Source of the DNA: JBFJVZ01 sp041623895
Lineage (GTDB): Bacteria; Planctomycetota; Planctomycetia; Pirellulales; Pirellulaceae
DNA length: 12,971 nt
NCBI GenBank assembly: GCA_041623895.1
Contig: JBFJVZ010000205.1
Location: forward strand, 1 to 12,971
Reading direction: 5' to 3'
Under the pieces are notes generated by a model, which worked only from the letters and a program-made list of their open reading frames with translations, was not told the DNA's origin and ran no database searches. Below, one piece after another: positions 1-6,945 of this stretch (positions are counted from its first letter, which is position 1; the number at the start of each line of letters is the position of its first letter). Position numbers and translations under genes: made by a program.

Positions 1-26
1 CCACGACGATGGCGAACGACGACTAT

Positions 27-2195
27 CTACAGGCCGTGTGTTTTCTGGATGCGATCGCTGATGAATCGCGTCAGTTTTGTGATCAGGTATTCTCCCAGAA
101 ATCCTTGGCGGGCACGGATCGTCGCCTGCCCCGTTTGACCGCTGAGCAAGTTGATGTCGGCGTCCTGGTCGATGGCGATTTCCAATTGCACGTGCGGCTT
201 GGCGAGCACCCAATTCGCCGCGTCGGGATCATTCGACTCGGCGGCCAACACCGCAAGGTCACCACCGACCGGCGAAGCGAAGGAAAAATGCGGCAGAGAT
301 GTTTGTGCGCGGGGATGGATCTTGTTGATCTTGGCCGCAAGCGGCCCGGCGGCTGATCCCCAGATGCGGATGTCAGCGGGGTGCCCTTGCAGATCGGCAA
401 GCGACTGCGAAGCGTCCTGGGAAACCAGGGCAATGGCAGTGCGGCCGCCATCGCCGCCAATGGTTACGATTTCGCTTCCCGGTTGGATATACGTGCCCAG
501 CCGTTGCTGCAGATCGCCAGCAATGACCACACCATCGTGCGGTGCCGTGATCACAAGCGAATCGATTAACTCGCTCAACTCGGCCAGCCGCCTGCGTAGA
601 TCTCGTGTCGATTCCAATTCGATGCGCACGGCCGCCGGCTGACCCGCGGATTGATAGCTTCTGACTCGTTGCTCCGAAGCGCGTAATTGTGCTCGCAGAA
701 TTCGCCGTTCCGCTTGCAGGTCAATGTTCTCCAATCGGCACAGCAGGTCGCCGGCGGCAACCCGCTGTCCCGGTTTGACGGGAAGCTGTCGGATAAAACC
801 GGCTGAAGTGTTGCGGACCACGGTCAGCGGGTCATGCTGAATGACGACGGGAGCGCTGATCACACGCGGCGCTGGAACGATCAGTCCGATGGCAACGACG
901 ACAGCCAGGCATCCGCCGCAAACGACGACAAATCGCCGCCGATCGGGCTGCTCCGTTTCGGTTCCGACGAACAGAAAGCGAACGATCTGGAATGTCGGTA
1001 CGCCCACCCAAAGCAAACAGGCTAGCACCGCAATGATCAATCCGATTCCATCCAGCAGGCTGAGCGCGGCCAGCGACAGCGATAGCAAGATCAGCACTTT
1101 CCAAATGCCGGCGGCAATCCCGTAAGTGCGTACCAATCTTGCCTGGCTGGGACGCCAAGGTGGGTTGCCCGAGTTCAGGCCGAAGAAGAACTTACGTCCG
1201 ATCGAGCGGAGGAACTGCCTGCCATGGGACCACAGATTCGGCGCGTCTAACAAGTCTGCCAAGATGTGGTAGCCGTCAAATCGCATCAGTGGATTGGCAT
1301 TGAACAGCAGCGTCGTGATGCTGGCGGCGAGCATCACGTTGAAAGCGTTTTGCCGCAGCAGTCCCGGATCGGCGTGATACCAAATGAAGGTGGCAATTCC
1401 GGCCAGAAACAATTCAGCCATCATCCCGGCGGCCGACGTGAGGATGCGGGAACGCCGTTTGGGAAAACGCCACGAACTGGTCACGTCAACGTACGGCAGC
1501 GGAAAGAACACGAGAAATAAGATGCCCCACTCGCGGACGCGTCCGCCGTATCGTTTGCAAGTCACGGCATGAGCCGTCTCGTGCACCGCCCGCAGTCCCA
1601 TCCAGGCAAGGCCCAGCAAAAGCCAATTATCAGGAGCCAAAATGGGAGTTTGCGTGAGCCAGTCATCGGATCGCGTGAGCAGCAACATCACCGCTGCCAG
1701 GCAAACAACCAGCCAGACGAAACCTGCCCAAGGGCTGGTGATCCAGCCGGCATATTTGCTGAGCTGCGAAACAAAGGCGTCGGGATTGCCGATCGGCAGC
1801 TTCAGCATGATCGGGTTGATCCATTGCATCCGCCTGGCAACTTCTTTTCGCCGCTGCGTTTCTTGCCACTGTTGTTGGTCGTGACGGCGTTTGTCGGCAA
1901 GCCCGGCGTCGATCAGCCATTTGCACAAGGCTGCGGCTTCGGCTTCGTTGAACGCTTCATAACCCAGCTTGGCCGCGGTTGCTGCGATCGCCGATTGAAC
2001 GGTCGTGTCGCCGTCCAGCAGGGAGAGAAATGTGTATTCGGCCAGTCCGACGCGGTAGAACTTTGAATTTGTTTCGTCTTCGATGATGTACGTCGGTCCG
2101 TGTCGCGACTTGCGCAGCGAAAACCGCAGGTCATCGCGGAGCCGTGGACGCGCGATGCCGAGTTCAAAAGCGGCGTAGTCGATTTCGCCCTGCAT
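27..2195 (-). CDS. PqqD-like / M50 site-2 protease-like / HlyD-type adaptor fusion membrane protein
   Basis: 722 aa from the preferred ATG at 2195. Residues about 33-101 look like a PqqD-type winged-helix module (YIIED, a tyrosine-arginine-leucine stretch, then LLDGDTTVQSAI). Around eight hydrophobic segments lie between about 155 and 440. Within them HETAH (205-209) is the HExxH zinc site of M50 intramembrane proteases, and NPLMRFDGY (301-309) is the second M50 motif with its Asp ligand. After the last membrane segment (421-440) comes an HlyD-type adaptor part: two half-lipoyl stretches (about 462-494 and 546-578, TAPHDGVV) separated by a short coiled coil of about 60 residues, then a beta-barrel-like tail that would be periplasmic. 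An in-frame TTG at 2255 would add 20 residues but overlap the upstream gene by 58 nt. The ATG lies 2 nt after that gene's TAA, as at the next junction upstream. Family knowledge: M50 enzymes cut peptides within membranes, and PqqD modules bind leader peptides. The exact role here is unknown; processing of or docking to an exported substrate is my inference. Domain calls are from motifs only. Confidence 0.88.
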   Translation of the reverse strand: MQGEIDYAAFELGIARPRLRDDLRFSLRKSRHGPTYIIEDETNSKFYRVGLAEYTFLSLLDGDTTVQSAIAATAAKLGYEAFNEAEAAALCKWLIDAGLADKRRHDQQQWQETQRRKEVARRMQWINPIMLKLPIGNPDAFVSQLSKYAGWITSPWAGFVWLVVCLAAVMLLLTRSDDWLTQTPILAPDNWLLLGLAWMGLRAVHETAHAVTCKRYGGRVREWGILFLVFFPLPYVDVTSSWRFPKRRSRILTSAAGMMAELFLAGIATFIWYHADPGLLRQNAFNVMLAASITTLLFNANPLMRFDGYHILADLLDAPNLWSHGRQFLRSIGRKFFFGLNSGNPPWRPSQARLVRTYGIAAGIWKVLILLSLSLAALSLLDGIGLIIAVLACLLWVGVPTFQIVRFLFVGTETEQPDRRRFVVVCGGCLAVVVAIGLIVPAPRVISAPVVIQHDPLTVVRNTSAGFIRQLPVKPGQRVAAGDLLCRLENIDLQAERRILRAQLRASEQRVRSYQSAGQPAAVRIELESTRDLRRRLAELSELIDSLVITAPHDGVVIAGDLQQRLGTYIQPGSEIVTIGGDGGRTAIALVSQDASQSLADLQGHPADIRIWGSAAGPLAAKINKIHPRAQTSLPHFSFASPVGGDLAVLAAESNDPDAANWVLAKPHVQLEIAIDQDADINLLSGQTGQATIRARQGFLGEYLITKLTRFISDRIQKTHGL

Positions 2196-2197
2196 GC

Positions 2198-4048
2198 TTA
2201 CCACCACGTCAATCGGGAAACGATGAACTCCCAAGGCTTGTGGAACAGATTCCAAACAAGCGGACGGCGGGGGCCACTGATGCGTGCTGTTCCGCGCATG
2301 CCGGGCCGCAGCGACTTGCCCGGATTCTGGATGTCGAGTTTTGCGATAAAGACGTTCTGGTCGTGTCGTAATTCAGAGCGGGGTTGAAGCTGCTGAATCG
2401 TGGCCACGATCGGTTCGCTCTCGAAGCCGTTGATCCAGATCTTGACTGTCTGGCCCGCGGCGACGTTGGCAACTTCGCTGGCCGGGACTTCGATTTCGAC
2501 GCGCAGTTCTCCCAGGGGACCGATTTCGTAAAGCACCTCGCCGGTCCCCACCGGTGCGGCTTGCCCCTTTTCCAATAATCCGCTCAGCACAACTCCATCC
2601 ACCGGCGCTTTGACTTCCAAGTGTTCGGTTCGATAGCGGAGCACGTCGATTTGTGCATCCAGTTCTTCGACTTCCAGTTGAGCGATCAAGACTTGCGGCA
2701 CGTTCCGCTCGGTCAACTCAATTTCGCGTTTCTTTTGGGCTTGTCCACGTTTGGCTGCGGCCGCGGAGAGTTCCCATTTCAGTTCTCGACCCTCCATTCT
2801 GGCCAGCAATGATCCCGCTGAAACCACGTCGCCCGGTTCGACCAATCCTTCCTCGACCATGCCGTCGAATGGTGCGACAGCGAACCGCCGAGCGATCGGC
2901 TCGATCACGCATTGGCAGCGAACTCGGTAGGGCACCGGCAACAGCATGATGCCAAGCAACAAGGCAAACGCCGCTAAGGTCGCCTTGCCTTTGCGGTCGG
3001 CGAACAAGCCGAATAATCTTTGTTTGCCGCGGGCAACGATCCCTTGTTCGCTGCGCTGCAGAATTTGCAGCGCGCTGGCGACTCGGGGCGAGGCGGCACG
3101 GATAAAGTTGCGAAACCGATCGCCGCTGATTGCGTCGCCATTATCAGCAAACAGCCAGACACCCATCGTATTGCCGTCCACATTCTTCAGTTCCGCGGTC
3201 AGCACCGATTTGAGATTCAGTTGCGAAGCCAGAGCTTTGTGTGCGAGCAATGCAGATCGTTTGTTGTCCACCGCGGGCCAGACGGAGAGGCCGTCGTGGA
3301 ATCGTGATTCGGCAAGCGCTTCGCGGATCAGCGCCACCGTTTCCGAGTTTTGATCAAAGTTATTGAGCCCCGAGATGGCTCGCAGTTGCAAATCGTCAAC
3401 GTCCCCCGTGGCCAACGCGACACGAGAGCAACCCAGGAATTTTGCCACATCGTTGACCAGCGTTATGGCAGCTGCGTCGACGGAGGTTTGTTGTTCGATA
3501 TTGCTGACTAGTTCGACAATGGCCGCCAGTGAATTGAGTTTCCAGTTATTGGCGACGGCGATATTGCCGCGAGCCCAAAACCGCTGGTAGCTGGCAGCCA
3601 ATTCCAGGGCGAACAGCGCCGAGTGAACGTTGGTTACGTCGGTTGCGATCACAGCGGCAAGGATTTCGCCGGGGCCGCCCGCTACAGAGACCGGCGCGCA
3701 AACGACCTGCGATTGGTTGTCCAATGCTTTGACTTGTGTCGTGCCCCGCGTGACCGCCAAAGTCGCGACCGAGAGCAGAATATTAACGGTCTTTTCCGAC
3801 GCTTCCAGGTCACCTTCGGCGTCGCAGCCATTGGCGCCGAATTCGCCGTACTGATCTTGCTGGAGGTGAAAAACGCAGGTTGCATTGGTGTAGTCTTTGA
3901 TGACGCGTCGCAAGTCGCCGCGAACCTGGTCGGCATCGTGACCGGAAGCGGTGACCCGCAGCAATTGCGCGTGCAGCGAGGCACCCGCTTTGCGGGGCAG
4001 GACAATGGGGGGCGTCGTTGTAGTGGTCGGCTGACCGGTGATCGCCAC
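2198..4048 (-). CDS. GAF-like / HlyD-family membrane fusion (efflux adaptor) protein
   Basis: 616 aa from the preferred GTG at 4048. The first half is cytosol-type sequence: a degenerate GAF-like region at about 25-160 and a clearer GAF-like domain at about 185-330 (VDAAAITLVNDVAKFLGCSR, then SVLTAELK and GVWLFAD). One membrane segment follows at about 356-373 (TLAAFALLLGIMLLPVP). After it comes a classical membrane-fusion-protein module: half-lipoyl (about 389-420, FDGMVEEGLVEPGDVV), an alpha-helical hairpin (about 420-475), the second half-lipoyl (KAPVDGVVLSGLLEKGQ), then a beta-barrel to about 592. The topology is thus cytosolic GAFs, one transmembrane helix, and periplasmic HlyD. GTG at 4063 is possible, but it would overlap the upstream gene by 13 nt and has no visible Shine-Dalgarno. 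GTG at 4048 has GGGGAG six bases upstream. The usual role of the HlyD part is to bridge the inner-membrane pump to the TolC channel. GAF domains bind small molecules or mediate protein contacts; the ligand here is not predictable. Confidence 0.88.
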   Translation of the reverse strand: MAITGQPTTTTTPPIVLPRKAGASLHAQLLRVTASGHDADQVRGDLRRVIKDYTNATCVFHLQQDQYGEFGANGCDAEGDLEASEKTVNILLSVATLAVTRGTTQVKALDNQSQVVCAPVSVAGGPGEILAAVIATDVTNVHSALFALELAASYQRFWARGNIAVANNWKLNSLAAIVELVSNIEQQTSVDAAAITLVNDVAKFLGCSRVALATGDVDDLQLRAISGLNNFDQNSETVALIREALAESRFHDGLSVWPAVDNKRSALLAHKALASQLNLKSVLTAELKNVDGNTMGVWLFADNGDAISGDRFRNFIRAASPRVASALQILQRSEQGIVARGKQRLFGLFADRKGKATLAAFALLLGIMLLPVPYRVRCQCVIEPIARRFAVAPFDGMVEEGLVEPGDVVSAGSLLARMEGRELKWELSAAAAKRGQAQKKREIELTERNVPQVLIAQLEVEELDAQIDVLRYRTEHLEVKAPVDGVVLSGLLEKGQAAPVGTGEVLYEIGPLGELRVEIEVPASEVANVAAGQTVKIWINGFESEPIVATIQQLQPRSELRHDQNVFIAKLDIQNPGKSLRPGMRGTARISGPRRPLVWNLFHKPWEFIVSRLTWW

Positions 4049-4050
4049 GT

Positions 4051-5007
4051 TTATCTCCCCCACGCTGAATCGAGTCCGGATAAGAAACCGTGTCCGCTGG
4101 AGACGCGATCAGCCAATTCGCAAACAACGCCGCTGCGCAATTGATGTTTGTGGTTATCGATCAGCAAGTCGATTCGTACCGTGCCGCTTTCCGATTCGGT
4201 AATCGGCGAGACAAATTCGATCGTCGCCGTGGTCCTGGTTTGACTGTTGCCAATCAAAACGGTCATCGGTTCGCCCTCGCGCAGGCTCTGAGCAAACTCG
4301 GTATCGACAAAAAATCGGCAGCGGAGTCTGGAAATATCGACGACGGTGGCGAACCGCGGATCGCTGCTTGGCAGGAATTCGCCGGGCCGGCGATGAATAT
4401 CGATCACGATACCGTCAATCGGACAGCGGATTTGCCGTTGCAGGATTTGTGCGTCGATGCGTGCCAGTTCGATCTTGGCCTCGGTCATTTCGTCAGCGGC
4501 GATTCGCAGTGCGGCTTGAGCTTGTTCGTATTGCGTCCTCGACTGGTCGACTTCGGTGGGGTTGGCGTGGCCGCTCTTGAGTAACGGCTGGAGATTTTCG
4601 TACATCGATTGCTTCAATTGCATATCGGCGCGGGCCGCGTCCAGACGCGCGGTTGATTCGGCGCGATGTTTGGCCAGTCGCCGACTTTCCAACAAAACGC
4701 CGATATTCAGTTGGCCAAGCAACTGGTCTGTTGTGACCACGTCACCGACTTTGACATCGACCGTGTCGACGATACCGAGCTCTGCAGCGGAGACTTCGAT
4801 CCGCTCAACCGGCTCCGTGAAAGTTCTGGTGACCTGGGCGTTGGTTGTACCGGGCAACAAAGTCAGACAGCAGAACAGAAACAACCGGGTAGCCGGCGGA
4901 TTGATTAGCCGCCGGGCGTTAGCCCCCGGTTTCGGTGATTGGTGCTGTGAGAACCGGGTGCTCACGCACTGCGGCTGATAAGAATGATGTGGTTCGGGCG
5001 GATTCAT
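4051..5007 (-). CDS. Secreted HlyD-type periplasmic adaptor protein
   Basis: 318 aa. A short hydrophobic stretch (residues 41-51, RLFLFCCLTLL) followed by PGTTNA and then Q58 looks like a signal peptide, with cleavage near residue 57. Its N-region of about 40 residues is unusually long, partly because a 49-bp palindrome is embedded in the coding sequence (residues about 26-42). The mature part has the membrane-fusion-protein layout: half-lipoyl (about 68-101, VDTVDVKVGDVVTTDQLLGQL), a helical hairpin (about 105-190, including LLKSGHANPTEVDQSR), the second half-lipoyl (CPIDGIVIDIHRRPGEFL), then a beta-barrel (about 225-300). There is no separate membrane anchor, so it is probably a soluble or processed periplasmic subunit. 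The start at ATG 5007 is supported by AGGAAG five bases upstream and by the absence of a later in-frame ATG or GTG before the hydrophobic core. It begins 11 nt after the SecA-like gene's stop. It probably works as a periplasmic bridge alongside the two membrane-bound HlyD proteins downstream. Confidence 0.88.
   Translation of the reverse strand: MNPPEPHHSYQPQCVSTRFSQHQSPKPGANARRLINPPATRLFLFCCLTLLPGTTNAQVTRTFTEPVERIEVSAAELGIVDTVDVKVGDVVTTDQLLGQLNIGVLLESRRLAKHRAESTARLDAARADMQLKQSMYENLQPLLKSGHANPTEVDQSRTQYEQAQAALRIAADEMTEAKIELARIDAQILQRQIRCPIDGIVIDIHRRPGEFLPSSDPRFATVVDISRLRCRFFVDTEFAQSLREGEPMTVLIGNSQTRTTATIEFVSPITESESGTVRIDLLIDNHKHQLRSGVVCELADRVSSGHGFLSGLDSAWGR
4055..4060 (-). promoter_or_regulatory. 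Shine-Dalgarno that decides the start of the GAF/HlyD gene
   Basis: On the minus strand GGGGAG lies six bases before GTG at 4048. The TAA stop of the preceding HlyD gene (4053-4051) falls inside the spacer, so stop and start are 2 nt apart. This argues for 4048 over the GTG at 4063, which lies immediately upstream of this motif, and suggests coupled translation. Confidence 0.6.
4883..4931. repeat. 49-bp nested palindrome (REP-like) inside a coding sequence
   Basis: Outer arms AACCGGG (4883-4889) and CCCGGTT (4925-4931) are exact reverse complements. Nested inside are CCGGCGG (4893-4899) and CCGCCGG (4909-4915), also exact, with a 9-nt AT-rich loop. The element is read in frame by the HlyD gene as residues about 26-42 (KPGANARR, then LINPPATRL). 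I recall similar GC-rich palindromes with a GGGGGCTAACGCC-type core dispersed in Rhodopirellula-type genomes, but cannot check that here. No second copy is visible in this window. Confidence 0.6.
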
Positions 5008-5012
5008 TGGTA

Positions 5013-5018
5013 CTTCCT
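5013..5018 (-). promoter_or_regulatory. Shine-Dalgarno of the secreted HlyD gene, abutting the SecA-like stop
   Basis: On the minus strand the SecA-like stop TAA (5021-5019) is followed directly by AGGAAG, five spacer bases and ATG at 5007. This is the clearest ribosome binding site in the block. It fixes the start of the adaptor gene and implies that SecA-like and HlyD proteins are made from one transcript. Confidence 0.7.
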
Positions 5019-6911
5019 TTAGTGCAAGGCTTCGCGGACTTGGTCAAACCAAACGTCGCTTTGCACGCTCAGCTTTCGCATCTCGAAATGCGCGGCCTCG
5101 ATGCGGTGTTGTAATTTGCTGATCTCTGCGGAGATATCGCAGTTGCAATGACCGTCTTGATCAGCATGAGCAAGTAGTTTGTCCGCTAACTTGGGTGCGT
5201 ACCTGGTCAGTAATTCGTCCTCGGCCGAGACAAAAAACTGGCACGATCCCGGGTTACCCTGGCGGGCGGCACGACCGACCAGCTGTCGATCGATGCGCGA
5301 GGAGAGCGCATGTTCGGTGGCAATCACATGCAAGCCGCCGCGCTGGAGTGCTTCCGGGCACGGTTTGATGTCGGTACCGCGGCCGGCCATGTTGGTGGCG
5401 ACCAGCACCGACCCCGCGACACCCGCCTGGGCGATGATCGATGCTTCTTCATCATCCTGAACTCCGTTCAGGACTGAGTGCGGAATGGATTGGCGGCTGA
5501 GTGCTGCGGCGATTTGGTGACTTTGCTGAATCGTCGTGGTACCGATCAATACGGGTTGCCCTCGGCTGTGCAGCTCATCCACACTTTTTACGATCGCCTG
5601 GTATTTGGCTTCGTTGTCGGCAAAATAACGCGTCGGAAATTGTTCGCGCAGACAGGGAACGTTGGTGGGAATCGAATCGATCTCCAAACCATAAAAGTGT
5701 CGAATCTCGGTGGCGCTTTCGCTGATCGTGCCGGTCAACCCTGACAACCGATCGTAGAACCCAAAGAAACGTTGCCGCGTGATTCGCGACGTTGATTGTT
5801 CCGACGGTCGAATCTGAACACCCTCTTTGGTCTCGACCGCTTGGTGCAGTCCGTCTCGCCATGTGCGGTCGGAAAAGATACGACCCGTGTTCTGGTCGAC
5901 AATTCGGACTTCGCCGTCGACGACAACGTAATGTTGATCCCGCTGAAAACGGTGATGGGCTTGCAAGGCGTTTTCGATGTACCGTGACCAGGGTCGGATC
6001 AGTTCAGGAACAGATCGATCATGGAAAGTGGCATGAATCTTTGATTTACCCTCACTGGTAAGTGCGATGGTCGAGCGGCGGGCATCAACGGTAAAGTCTT
6101 CTGCTTCGATCAATTGCTCGATCAAGCCGTCTGCCAACAGATAAGCTTCGTCGCTTTCTTCGCCGGCCGCAGCGCCCGAAATGATCAGCGGAACCATCGC
6201 TTCGTCGATCATCACACTGTCCGCTTCATCGATGATCGCCATCGCAAATCCACGCTGGCGCATTGAACCGTCGCCCATGTGCATGCCGTGGATGGCACCG
6301 ATCACACGGTGTCCGAGCGGACGGCGCGATCGATCGGCCAAGGCAATTTGATCGCGCAAATAATCAAAGCCGAACTGGTAGCCGGATCCGTAAGTAACAT
6401 CGCAGCGGTAAGCCTGGCGGGTCGCGGCGATGCTGGCATTGGAGTACAGCAAGCCGGTCGACATGCCGAGCAATTTCAAAATCGGTACTGCGGTTTCATA
6501 ATCACGCTCAGCCAGGTAATCGTTGGTGGTCGCAACATGCACCCCGCGTCCGGTCAGCGAAGCGACGAAGGCTCCGGCGATCGCGACCAACGTTTTGCCT
6601 TCGCCGGTTTGCATCTCGGCGATGCGGCCGCCGGCGATCACCAATGCGCCCAGCAACTGAACATCATGAAGGCGAAAACCCATCACGCGGCGAATCGACT
6701 CGGCTGCCAGCGCCACGGCCGGGATCAACGATTCGGGATCATCAACGAAATCGCCTTCGACTCGGTAACGAAGATCGGCTGCCCGAGCGGCCAGCTCGCC
6801 GTCAGAGGCTTCATTCAAGTCATCGATGCTTCGCCGGATCGGCGGGACCAGCTGCTGGCGCGGGGGTTCACTCCGGGTTTTGTCGATTAGTCTTTTCAGC
6901 AGAGCAACCAT
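5019..6911 (-). CDS. SecA-like ATPase, short form lacking the wing and finger region
   Basis: 630 aa, against roughly 800-900 or more for housekeeping SecA. All motor signatures are visible: Walker A MQTGEGKT (100-107), TTNDYLAERD (128-137), Walker B IIDEADSVMIDEA (226-238) running into PLIISG, the linker region IVDQNTGR (337-344) and WRDGLHQAVETKEGV (351-365), GLTGTISESATE (391-402), ATNMAGRGTDI (505-515), GGLHVIATE (525-533) and QLVGRAARQGNPGS (543-556). Both RecA-like domains and the preprotein cross-linking region therefore appear present. The C-terminus (about 598-630, ending WFDQVREALH) matches only the start of the long helical-scaffold helix. The helical wing, two-helix finger and zinc-binding tail are missing. 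There is no frameshift, and the stop leads straight into the next gene's ribosome binding site, so this is a designed short form. The start is ATG at 6911, 34 nt after the TolC gene's stop, with only a weak ribosome binding site. Placed between a TolC-like and HlyD-like genes, it is probably a specialised accessory motor rather than the essential SecA; an ordinary secA is expected elsewhere. Confidence 0.9.
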   Translation of the reverse strand: MVALLKRLIDKTRSEPPRQQLVPPIRRSIDDLNEASDGELAARAADLRYRVEGDFVDDPESLIPAVALAAESIRRVMGFRLHDVQLLGALVIAGGRIAEMQTGEGKTLVAIAGAFVASLTGRGVHVATTNDYLAERDYETAVPILKLLGMSTGLLYSNASIAATRQAYRCDVTYGSGYQFGFDYLRDQIALADRSRRPLGHRVIGAIHGMHMGDGSMRQRGFAMAIIDEADSVMIDEAMVPLIISGAAAGEESDEAYLLADGLIEQLIEAEDFTVDARRSTIALTSEGKSKIHATFHDRSVPELIRPWSRYIENALQAHHRFQRDQHYVVVDGEVRIVDQNTGRIFSDRTWRDGLHQAVETKEGVQIRPSEQSTSRITRQRFFGFYDRLSGLTGTISESATEIRHFYGLEIDSIPTNVPCLREQFPTRYFADNEAKYQAIVKSVDELHSRGQPVLIGTTTIQQSHQIAAALSRQSIPHSVLNGVQDDEEASIIAQAGVAGSVLVATNMAGRGTDIKPCPEALQRGGLHVIATEHALSSRIDRQLVGRAARQGNPGSCQFFVSAEDELLTRYAPKLADKLLAHADQDGHCNCDISAEISKLQHRIEAAHFEMRKLSVQSDVWFDQVREALH

Positions 6912-6945
6912 CCCTGATCCATTTCATTGCCTGAGGATGATTCTT

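Noticed and set aside
2196..2255. Longer start (TTG 2255) for the M50-HlyD fusion
   Set aside because: It would overlap the previous gene by 58 nt and uses a rare start, while an ATG lies 2 nt after that gene's stop. It remains possible.
6279..6890. 203-codon plus-strand open frame opposite the SecA-like gene
   Set aside because: It is the antisense shadow of a gene with unmistakable SecA motifs, with no domain or ribosome binding site of its own.
5019..6911. Reading this gene as the housekeeping secA
   Set aside because: It is 630 aa and lacks the helical wing, two-helix finger and zinc-binding tail; its setting among HlyD and TolC genes points to a specialised paralogue.
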